Shown here piece after piece: positions 1-5,007 of a stretch of DNA of 7,439 nt (positions within the stretch are counted from its first letter, which is position 1; every line of letters starts with the position of its first letter). A program made the translations under genes and the position numbers. This DNA comes from a candidate division TA06 bacterium DG_78 (GTDB taxonomy: Bacteria > Hydrothermota > Tepidihabitantia > SM23-42): positions 1-7,439 of the forward strand of contig LJNI01000114.1 in NCBI GenBank assembly GCA_001303225.1, in the 5' to 3' direction. The notes under the pieces were generated by a model, which saw only the letters and a program-made list of their open reading frames with translations, did not search any database and was not told the origin of the DNA.

Positions 1-309
1 TTCGCAGTCGATCTGGTCTGTCGCGCTTTCGTCTTCACCAGCAAATGCTGACACTTCATAGAGTTGTGCTGGTTCATCGGCATCATACGTTGTTGTCGTT
101 GCTTCATCAATAGTATCGACGAGCACACCATCTCGATAAATATAGTAACCATCAGCATCGGTAACTTCATCCCAGGTTAACCTCAAGGTTGCTCCATTGT
201 CAAGCACCTGAATAGTTACATCTGGTGTTACGAGAGTTATTTCTTCTTCACAGCCGACAAAAACGAGAAGGGCTGCTAATGCAATTGATAAGCCAAGAAT
301 TCTCTTCAT
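1..309 (-). CDS. Fn3-domain lipoprotein, N-terminal part (cut by window edge)
   Basis: The reading frame opens at an ATG at 309-307 and stays open for 103 codons to the left edge, so the C-terminus lies outside the window. The protein starts MKRILGLSIALAALLVFVGC: a charged n-region, a hydrophobic core and a lipobox (FVGC, lipidated Cys20) cleaved by signal peptidase II. Glu follows the Cys, so nothing marks it for inner-membrane retention under the E. coli +2 rule. Residues about 29-100 look like a fibronectin type III domain, with the strand pattern LRLTWDEVTDADGYYIYRDG and later YEVSAFAG. Fn3 modules usually mediate binding or act as spacers in surface proteins; nothing here shows a catalytic domain. 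The ribosome site is excellent: TAAGGAGGAAAC directly before the ATG, with its TAA being the stop codon of the upstream lipoprotein gene, so the two are one operon. The rest of the protein may hold more domains. Confidence 0.85.
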   Translation of the reverse strand, partial: MKRILGLSIALAALLVFVGCEEEITLVTPDVTIQVLDNGATLRLTWDEVTDADGYYIYRDGVLVDTIDEATTTTYDADEPAQLYEVSAFAGEDESATDQIDCE

Positions 310-318
310 GTTTCCTCC

Positions 319-600
319 TTACTTCTGTACTGGAGCTGGTGCTGGTTTTGGTTGTGGTTTTGGAGCAACCATTCCACCTTTGTGGAATTTTTCTATGTGG
401 CCATTGTAGATAGTCGTCAGAGAATCTAGTGCAGTATGGAGATTTGCGACATCGGTCTTTAAGGTCTCAATCTCGTTCATCAGTTCTGTCTTGACGCCTT
501 CGAGCTGTTCAGTTGTGACTCCTACCATACCTTCTGGTGGTTGACAGCCGATTACCACTAATGCAACTAGGGCAATCAGTGCTATTGTGATTTTCCTCAT
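319..600 (-). CDS. Small coiled-coil lipoprotein with Pro-rich tail
   Basis: A 93-residue protein, not assigned to a named family. It begins MRKITIALIALVALVVIGC, a lipoprotein signal with lipobox VIGC and lipidated Cys19, followed by Gln, which would allow outer-membrane sorting under the E. coli rule. Residues about 28-66 have a heptad-like pattern of Leu/Val/Ile spaced by charged and polar residues (EQLEGVKTELMNEIETLK, then VANLHTALDSLTTIY) and probably form a coiled-coil or trimeric helix. The last 15 or so residues are Pro/Lys/Ala-rich (PKPQPKPAPAPVQK) and end in Lys. The plan (lipid anchor, helix, C-terminal Lys) recalls Braun-type murein lipoproteins, but there is no sequence match I can claim. 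The start is set by AAAGGAGGAA at 604-613, five to seven bases before the ATG. It is the first protein gene after tRNA-Ile and lies 9 bases upstream of the Fn3 lipoprotein gene. Confidence 0.85.
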   Translation of the reverse strand: MRKITIALIALVALVVIGCQPPEGMVGVTTEQLEGVKTELMNEIETLKTDVANLHTALDSLTTIYNGHIEKFHKGGMVAPKPQPKPAPAPVQK

Positions 601-623
601 TATTCCTCCTTTGTTTCCTTATA

Positions 624-651
624 TTGGATGAACATTCCATCCATCATCCAA
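624..651 (-). promoter_or_regulatory. Alternative hairpins in leader of lipoprotein operon
   Basis: One arm (TTGGATG, plus strand 624-630) can pair with either of two downstream copies of its complement: CATCCA at 638-643 (6 bp, 7-base loop) or CATCCAA at 645-651 (7 bp, 14-base loop). In the minus-strand transcript this lies just ahead of the ribosome site of the coiled-coil lipoprotein gene. The repeated CCATC units could be chance. No known riboswitch is recognised. Confidence 0.3.
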
Positions 652-664
652 TCTGTTCGCTGAA

Positions 665-678
665 CACCCTATAGGGTG
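665..678. repeat. 14-bp perfect palindrome (CACCCTATAGGGTG)
   Basis: A perfect two-fold symmetric 14-mer between the 3' end of tRNA-Ile and the lipoprotein operon. It could be an operator for a dimeric regulator or, as RNA, a very short stem. It is not followed by a T-run in the minus direction, so it does not look like an intrinsic terminator. Confidence 0.5.
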
Positions 679-706
679 CAGCACAAGTATTAAAATTATG
701 TAAACC

Positions 707-780
<74 letters not shown>

Positions 781-866
781 TTTCCCTTGATGTATTAGGG
801 GAATACAGATATTAAAGACCATTTCCCAAGTATTCTTGAGACCATACATAGAATTTTAATTCTGCA

Positions 867-894
867 ATTATAGTGAATAGGCACCAAATGTCAA
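867..894 (-). promoter_or_regulatory. Consensus sigma70-type promoter for tRNA-Ile
   Basis: On the minus strand TTGACA (894-889) and TATAAT (872-867) are both six-of-six matches, separated by 16 bp. Transcription should start near 860, giving an 80-base leader before tRNA-Ile that RNase P would remove. The predicted start falls inside a small inverted repeat (AGAATT at 850-855, AATTCT at 858-863). The bases after the -10 box are not GC-rich, so the classic stringent discriminator is absent. With no clear terminator after the tRNA, the two lipoprotein genes may be read from the same promoter. Confidence 0.85.
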
Positions 895-907
895 GTCCCT
901 ATATGAG

Positions 908-930
908 GATTTCTGGGAAACCCAGAAATC
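908..930. repeat. Perfect inverted repeat, 10-bp arms, 3-base loop
   Basis: GATTTCTGGG (908-917) and CCCAGAAATC (921-930) are exact reverse complements around AAA. The site lies after the yidD-TPR operon and 14 bp upstream of the -35 box of the tRNA promoter. As RNA from the yidD operon it would be a stable 3' hairpin that could protect or end the message, but no T-run follows in either direction. The outer arm sequence CAGAAATC recurs at 995-1002 over the stop codon of the last TPR gene. Confidence 0.7.
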
Positions 931-933
931 TGA

Positions 934-985
934 GATTACAGTGATTGGATAAGATTACGGTGATTAAATAATAATTACAGTGATT
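934..985. repeat. Three phased copies of a 13-bp element (RATTACRGTGATT)
   Basis: Copies are at 934-946 (GATTACAGTGATT), 953-965 (GATTACGGTGATT) and 973-985 (AATTACAGTGATT), with starts spaced 19 and 20 bp apart, close to two helical turns. The linkers are AT-rich and also partly similar. The array lies about 75-125 bp upstream of the predicted tRNA-Ile transcription start and just after the yidD-TPR operon. It looks like an iterated protein-binding site or a small degenerate tandem repeat; it is too short for a CRISPR array. Confidence 0.65.
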
Positions 986-1000
986 ATCATTTTTCAGAAA

Positions 1001-1732
1001 TCAAGGGTAATACCTATTTTTTACGTACTCAAGCCATTGTTGTCGCTCGATTTCATTTCTCTCAATCACAGATTTCTGGGCATTATAGATAGAGCCTAAA
1101 TAGAAACGCTGAAATAAGAAGGTGAAAACGAGTGCTGCATCAACATATTTTTTTTGTTTCATTGCATTATAAATGAGATACCCAGAACCACAATTGAGGA
1201 GAAAATCCATGACACCGAGTTTGATATTTCCAGCATATATTTCGCCAGCCCCTGGACAGACGAATGACAAGAGTGTCGCTGTTTCTTTTGACTTTTTTGG
1301 TTTTCGCATGTATGAAACTATTTCTTGTGCTAATGCTTGATTACCATTTTCCAAAAAAAGAGTACGGGCATCGTCGTATTGACCATTGAGTAGATACACA
1401 AAACCGAGCAAATCTTTTTCTTCTGTCTTGGCGAGTAATGTACGCGCCTGATAATAATCACCCTTCTTAATATAGTAGTGTGCCAGACTTTTGTTTATTT
1501 CGTGCGTACGTTCTGGGAAATCATTTTTCATCAGTTGTAATTCCTGGATGCCTCGACTATCACCATTGTTGAGCAGTGAAGTGGCAAAATTGAATCGTGC
1601 TTCTGGCTTATTTTTTAATTTAGGATAAAAGAAAAATATCCTTTTATATTCAATTTGTGCAAGATCATAGTAACCATGTGTATAGAGCGAATCAGCAAGA
1701 GAAAATTGAGAAAAGAGAAGAAGTGCGATCAT
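1001..1732 (-). CDS. Exported TPR protein with C-terminal PGxGxxYxG membrane module (paralogue 2)
   Basis: 243 residues. The N-terminus MIALLLFSQFSLADS looks like a very short signal peptide with probable cleavage after Ala13. A stop lies two codons upstream of the ATG, so no longer N-terminus is possible. Residues about 17-140 are helical TPR-like repeats, for example YTHGYYDLAQIEYKRIFFFYP, AHYYIKKGDYYQARTLL and GFVYLLNGQYDDARTLFLE. Residues 154-173 carry SFVCPGAGEIYAGNIKLG, followed by hydrophobic stretches at about 174-190 and 198-215 and the end motif FYLGSIYNA. This tail resembles the DUF5683/TM2-like class of small membrane hairpins; the family name is a resemblance, not a confirmed match. 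TPRs would serve as a protein-docking platform, probably outside the cytoplasm. The start codon overlaps the stop of the preceding paralogue (TAATG), indicating translational coupling. Enzymatic activity is not expected. Confidence 0.85.
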   Translation of the reverse strand: MIALLLFSQFSLADSLYTHGYYDLAQIEYKRIFFFYPKLKNKPEARFNFATSLLNNGDSRGIQELQLMKNDFPERTHEINKSLAHYYIKKGDYYQARTLLAKTEEKDLLGFVYLLNGQYDDARTLFLENGNQALAQEIVSYMRKPKKSKETATLLSFVCPGAGEIYAGNIKLGVMDFLLNCGSGYLIYNAMKQKKYVDAALVFTFLFQRFYLGSIYNAQKSVIERNEIERQQWLEYVKNRYYP

Positions 1733-2466
1733 TAATTATTATGAGTTGATATACGTTCTTCTATTTTTCCCAAATATTTTATGTTTTCGTAATCGTTATA
1801 GTTGTATACTGCATTGATACCACCGTAAATATTCCCCGCATAAAATAAGATTGCGGCACCGAGTGAAATCCCAAATTTTATATCTTCTTCTTGCTGGTAA
1901 TAATGGTAAGCAAGAAGCGATGATAAGCCGACAACAAAAAATGAAAAGATACCATCACCAACCCTGCCACAGTAGAAATGACCACCACCTGGGAATAGTG
2001 AAAAAAAAGCTCCGAGAGATGGTTTTTTGTATACAGGCATTTCCTCAGGTAGGAGAATATAATTGCCAGCTTCGCTAAACTTGAATTCATGAGCGTAACT
2101 GAGACCAATTATTCTTTCAGCATCATTCTTGTATGGAATACCAACCCGGCTGAGGTAGGTACGCGACGAATCATACTGAGCACTAAGAAAATATATCCAC
2201 CCCTTTGTATAACTTCGCTTCGTTTCATCAGTAATCTTTTCTGATTCCTTTACTGCCTCACCAAATCTCTGTAAATGTACCAAACAATCAACAATTTTCT
2301 CAGGTACATCTTCTCCAATTATATCTGCTAAAAATAGGTATCGCCGATACTCAACCAGGGCTTCAGCGTAATCATGCTCTCCATAGAGGTAATCAGCAAA
2401 TTCTAAGATTTTATTCGATTCAAAAAGCTCAGTTTGTAGGAGTACAAATGTTACAATGAGATACAT
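1732..2466 (-). CDS. TPR protein with C-terminal PGxGxxYxG membrane module (paralogue 1)
   Basis: 244 residues with the same architecture as the gene immediately downstream. The N-terminus MYLIVTFVLLQTELFES is a short hydrophobic export signal or anchor without positive charge. The ATG at 2466 lies three codons after the in-frame stop of yidD, so it is the only sensible start. TPR-like helices span about residues 18-140 (ADYLYGEHDYAEALVEYRRYL, then GWIYFLSAQYDSSRTYL). The tail has FFSLFPGGGHFYCGRVGDG at 154-172, hydrophobic segments at about 173-190 and 197-215, then FYAGNIYGGINA and a charged end. The shared signature with its neighbour is S-x(2-3)-PGxG-x2-Yx2-type glycine/tyrosine motif and a later FYxGxIY, so the pair probably arose by an old duplication; overall identity is low. 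The gene is 6 bases downstream of yidD and overlaps the next start by one base. A scaffold role in an envelope complex is inferred. Confidence 0.85.
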   Translation of the reverse strand: MYLIVTFVLLQTELFESNKILEFADYLYGEHDYAEALVEYRRYLFLADIIGEDVPEKIVDCLVHLQRFGEAVKESEKITDETKRSYTKGWIYFLSAQYDSSRTYLSRVGIPYKNDAERIIGLSYAHEFKFSEAGNYILLPEEMPVYKKPSLGAFFSLFPGGGHFYCGRVGDGIFSFFVVGLSSLLAYHYYQQEEDIKFGISLGAAILFYAGNIYGGINAVYNYNDYENIKYLGKIEERISTHNN

Positions 2467-2472
2467 TGATTC

Positions 2473-2832
2473 TTATCTGTGTTCTTGTGTACTATCTTTG
2501 ATGGGACATTTTTCAAAGATATAGTTATTCTCTACGGGATCGTAAATCTTGTTGTTTCGTACGCCATGATAGTATGTATGTATATGCTCACCAGACCAGA
2601 CATTACATCGCATAAATCGGTCTGCTCCCATGAGCGACCCCCACAGGAGACCATATGTATCAATTGCCTCTTTGGCAAATTGAGAACAGGACGGTGAAAA
2701 GTTACAGACATCACCCTGTGATGGCGAGATACATTTCTGGTAGAGATGTATCGCTGTACTCAATACTATCTTAACTGGATTCGTCTCCCTTGGAGCCTGA
2801 GTAAGTAGTAATATTGCAAACACTATACTCAC
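2473..2832 (-). CDS. yidD: YidD family membrane protein insertion efficiency factor, variant with signal-like N-terminus
   Basis: 119 residues. Residues about 27-76 carry the YidD signature: AIHLYQKCISPSQGDVCNFSPSCSQFAKEAI, then GLLWGSL and DRFMRC, with the family cysteines at 43, 49 and 76, and a later YDPV at 97-100. In E. coli YidD is a membrane-associated protein that aids YidC/Sec insertion of inner-membrane proteins. Two features differ from the usual form. First, residues 1-13 (MSIVFAILLLTQA) form a hydrophobic, signal-like stretch before the normal amphipathic start. Second, about 20 residues (NVWSGEHIHTYYHGVRNNKI) separate RC from YDPV, where short forms have a brief HPGG-type loop. 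The start codon is GTG at 2832-2830: an in-frame TGA lies upstream with no ATG between, and no ribosome site is visible. It heads the operon with the two TPR/PGxGxxYxG genes instead of lying beside rnpA and yidC. Family assignment is firm; function in this setting is inferred. Confidence 0.9.
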   Translation of the reverse strand: MSIVFAILLLTQAPRETNPVKIVLSTAIHLYQKCISPSQGDVCNFSPSCSQFAKEAIDTYGLLWGSLMGADRFMRCNVWSGEHIHTYYHGVRNNKIYDPVENNYIFEKCPIKDSTQEHR

Positions 2833-2837
2833 AAGAC

Positions 2838-2865
2838 ATTGTAGATATATTCAACAGAAAATCAA
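2838..2865 (-). promoter_or_regulatory. Probable sigma70-type promoter of the yidD operon
   Basis: On the minus strand TTGATT (2865-2860) and TACAAT (2843-2838) are separated by 16 bp, matching consensus at four and five of six bases. The predicted start is near 2831-2832, at the GTG start codon itself, so the message would have essentially no leader. It faces away from the por promoter, with about 60 bp between the two -35 boxes. Confidence 0.6.
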
Positions 2866-2925
2866 GTGATTTATGTGAAACAGGAACATCAAGTAGCAAA
2901 AAGCAGTCTATCAATGCTCGATTTG

Positions 2926-2953
2926 TTGACTTATGGTAAATTTTGGCTATAAT
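2926..2953 (+). promoter_or_regulatory. Strong sigma70-type promoter of the por operon
   Basis: TTGACT (2926-2931) and TATAAT (2948-2953) are separated by 16 bp, five and six of six matches. Transcription should begin near 2960, followed closely by the ribosome site AAAGGAG at 2965-2971 and the porG ATG at 2979. The position rules out the in-frame ATG at 2943 as start, because that codon lies inside the promoter spacer. No operator with clear symmetry is seen; ATCAAGT occurs twice upstream (2861 and 2888), probably by chance. Confidence 0.85.
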
Positions 2954-2978
2954 AGAGAGGAACGAAAGGAGTTTAGAA

Positions 2979-3551
2979 ATGGCGTTACTCGAAATTAGGT
3001 GGCATGGCAGAGGAGGTCAGGGCGCTAAGACTGCCGCCTTACTCTTTGGCGATGCTGCTGTTGAAACAGGTAAATATATCCAAGCATTCCCAGAGTATGG
3101 ACCGGAAAGGATGGGTGCACCGGTCTTTGCATTTAATCGCATTTCTGATGAACCAATACTGCAACACTGTGGGATTAAAACACCTCAGATTGTAGTTGTA
3201 TTAGACACAACACTCATGGAAACAGTTGATGTAACTGAGGGTTTGCCAAAGGATGGAGTCGTATTGGTAAATACACAAAAGAATGCAGGTGAGATTAAGC
3301 AAGAGTTGAAATTAACTACGCAGAAGGTCTATGTTGTTGATGCGAGTAAGATTTCAAAAGACATTTTAAAACGTGATCTACCCAACACTCCAATGCTCGG
3401 TGCATTAATAAAGGCAAGCAAATTACTTGATTTTAAGGCAATGCTCGAGTCGGTGAAACATCGATTAGAACATAAATTTCCTAATCGTCCTGATGTTGTT
3501 GATGGTAATATAAAGGCAATTAAGCGAGCGTATGAGGAGGTGGGAGAATGA
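2979..3551 (+). CDS. porG: Pyruvate:ferredoxin oxidoreductase, gamma subunit
   Basis: 190 residues, normal length for the separate gamma subunit of four-subunit 2-oxoacid:ferredoxin oxidoreductases. The start is the ATG at 2979, preceded by AAAGGAG at seven bases and giving MALLEIRWHGRGGQGAKTA. The in-frame ATG at 2943 would add 12 residues but lies within the promoter. Residues 10-18 hold the family loop GRGGQGAKT, followed by AFPEYGPERMGAPVFAFNRISD, typical of the catalytic-domain gamma family that contacts CoA and the alpha/beta core. The C-terminal part (DLPNTPMLGALIKA) is also typical. The subunit carries no cofactor of its own. It is the first gene of porGDAB and overlaps porD by four bases (ATGA). 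The specific assignment to pyruvate, as opposed to other 2-oxoacids, rests on the alpha and beta subunits. Confidence 0.95.
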   Translation: MALLEIRWHGRGGQGAKTAALLFGDAAVETGKYIQAFPEYGPERMGAPVFAFNRISDEPILQHCGIKTPQIVVVLDTTLMETVDVTEGLPKDGVVLVNTQKNAGEIKQELKLTTQKVYVVDASKISKDILKRDLPNTPMLGALIKASKLLDFKAMLESVKHRLEHKFPNRPDVVDGNIKAIKRAYEEVGE

Positions 3552-3838
3552 AGAAAGAGAAAAAAGGCTGGAAAGATTTACCCATTGGTCTTGTTTTAGA
3601 AGCAGGTTCCAGTAAGGAATTTGAAACTGGTGATTGGCGCAGTGAAAAGCCAATCTGGGATTCAGAGAAGTGTACACACTGTTTACTCTGCTGGGTGTAT
3701 TGTCCTGATTCATCTATTATTGTTAAGGATGGTAAGGTTCAGGGTATTGACTACAGATATTGTAAAGGCTGTGGAATTTGTGCTGAAGAATGTCCACCAA
3801 AGGTGCAGGCAATCAAAATGGTAAGGGAGGAAAAATGA
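3548..3838 (+). CDS. porD: Pyruvate:ferredoxin oxidoreductase, delta (2x[4Fe-4S] ferredoxin) subunit
   Basis: 96 residues. It contains two complete CxxCxxCxxxCP motifs, at Cys42-45-48-52 (CTHCLLCWVYCP) and Cys72-75-78-82 (CKGCGICAEECP), binding two [4Fe-4S] clusters. These pass electrons from the cluster in the beta subunit to external ferredoxin. The roughly 40-residue N-terminal arm with LPIGLVLEAGSS and TGDWRSEKPIWD is characteristic of PorD, and separates it from stand-alone ferredoxins. The start is the ATG at 3548, within ATGA shared with the porG stop and preceded by GGAGG and GGGAG. Its own stop overlaps the start of porA in the same way. All eight cluster cysteines are present, so it looks functional. 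Confidence 0.96.
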   Translation: MKKEKKGWKDLPIGLVLEAGSSKEFETGDWRSEKPIWDSEKCTHCLLCWVYCPDSSIIVKDGKVQGIDYRYCKGCGICAEECPPKVQAIKMVREEK

Positions 3839-5007
3839 TCGTTGCGAGAACAGGAAACGAAGCAATGGCTGAGGCAATGCGCCAGATTAATCCTGATGTA
3901 GTTGCCGCATACCCAATTACACCCGCGACCGAGGTGGTGCAACTATTTTCAAAATTTGTCCATGATGGTGATGTTGACACAGAATTTGTACCCGCAGAAA
4001 GTGAACATTCAGCGATAAGTGCCTGTGTGGGTGCTTCAGCTGCTGGCGCCAGGGTGATGACCTCAACCGCGTCTCAGGGTCTTGCCTTGATGCATGAGAT
4101 TCTTTTTATCGCGGCTGGTTTGCGTGTACCCATTGTCATATGTCTTGTTAACCGTTCTTTGTCAAGCCCAATCAATATTCACTGTGACCATTCAGATACT
4201 TTGGCATCGCGAGATTCTGGTTGGCTACAGATTTACACAGAAAATGCTCAAGAGGCATACGACACGACGATTCAATTGGTAAAAGTCGCAGAACAAGCAT
4301 TATTACCAGGGATTGTTTCGACCGATGCCTTTATTATAAGCCATGGTATGGAGCGTGTTGAACTGGTAGACGATAATGAAGTCCCAAAATTCTTGGGTGA
4401 GAGAAAATTAAATTATTCTTTACTTGATGTTGATAATCCAGTCACCTTGGGTGCTCTCGATCTGCAGGATTTTTTCTTTGAACACAAACGTTCTGAGATT
4501 GATGCGATGGACCATGTATTACCAATTATCGAAAGAGTGCAAAAAGAATATGGTGATAAGTTTGGGAGATATTATTCGACTGTTGATGAGTATAAAATGG
4601 ACGATGCCGAAGTAGTAATAATTGCTATGGGTTCAACTGGTGGTACGGCAAAGGTAGCAGTTGAGAGACTAAGGGAGAAAGGTAAAAAGGTTGGCCTTGT
4701 GCGTGCAAGGGTTTACCGACCATTTCCTAAAGATGCAATGCTAAAAGCAGTTACTAAAGCAAAGGTTATAGGAATTATGGACCGCGCAGATACATTATCC
4801 ACACTTGGTGGCCACCTCTATAATGATGTTCGTTCCATACTATATGATACAGCAACTCGACCATTACTTAAAAATTATATATATGGTCTTGGTGGAAGAG
4901 ATATAAGCATTGAAGAAATCGAAGCGATATATGATGAGCTTTTCAATATTAAGAAATCGGGTAAGGTTGATAAAAATATTGTGTACTACGGAGTAAGGGG
5001 GGAATGA
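3835..5007 (+). CDS. porA: Pyruvate:ferredoxin oxidoreductase, alpha subunit
   Basis: 390 residues, close to the usual length of about 390-400. The start is the ATG at 3835, four bases after a strong TAAGGGAGG and inside an ATGA overlap with porD; an in-frame ATG at 3790 would add 15 unlikely residues and bury itself in porD. The N-terminal thiamine-pyrophosphate pyrimidine-binding domain shows YPITPATEVV (residues 26-35), ESEHSA (55-60, where Glu57 is the likely cofactor-activating glutamate) and TSTASQGLALMHE (76-88). NRSLSSPINI with Arg107, then DHSD and RDSGWLQIY, match the pyruvate-type alpha subunits, Arg107 probably corresponding to the substrate-carboxylate arginine. The C-terminal domain II has GSTGGTAKVAVERLREKGKK and VRARVYRPFP. 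With beta it forms the active site. Confidence 0.95.
   Translation: MIVARTGNEAMAEAMRQINPDVVAAYPITPATEVVQLFSKFVHDGDVDTEFVPAESEHSAISACVGASAAGARVMTSTASQGLALMHEILFIAAGLRVPIVICLVNRSLSSPINIHCDHSDTLASRDSGWLQIYTENAQEAYDTTIQLVKVAEQALLPGIVSTDAFIISHGMERVELVDDNEVPKFLGERKLNYSLLDVDNPVTLGALDLQDFFFEHKRSEIDAMDHVLPIIERVQKEYGDKFGRYYSTVDEYKMDDAEVVIIAMGSTGGTAKVAVERLREKGKKVGLVRARVYRPFPKDAMLKAVTKAKVIGIMDRADTLSTLGGHLYNDVRSILYDTATRPLLKNYIYGLGGRDISIEEIEAIYDELFNIKKSGKVDKNIVYYGVRGE

Noticed and set aside
225..413. Plus-strand 62-codon frame across the lipoprotein genes
   Set aside because: It is antisense to two well-supported lipoprotein genes; its Leu/Val-rich content is the complement of the Pro/Lys/Ala-rich tail.
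908..930. Intrinsic terminator for the yidD operon
   Set aside because: The stem is strong but no run of T follows in either direction; kept only as an inverted repeat.
934..985. CRISPR-like repeat array
   Set aside because: Only three 13-bp copies with 6-7 bp AT-rich linkers that are themselves similar; no spacers and no cas genes.
1851..2108. Reading frames of about 75 codons on both strands inside the TPR gene at 1732-2466
   Set aside because: They lie wholly inside a convincing gene with TPR and membrane motifs, lack ribosome sites and show no recognisable protein features.
2861..2894. ATCAAGT direct repeat between the divergent promoters as an operator
   Set aside because: Seven bases, two copies, no symmetry; expected by chance in AT-rich DNA.
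2943..2978. In-frame ATG giving a 12-residue longer PorG
   Set aside because: It lies between the -35 and -10 boxes of a strong promoter, so it would not be transcribed; the ATG at 2979 has a good ribosome site and matches the family start.
3465..3942. Minus-strand frames inside porD and the start of porA
   Set aside because: Antisense to genes with complete cofactor motifs; no independent support.
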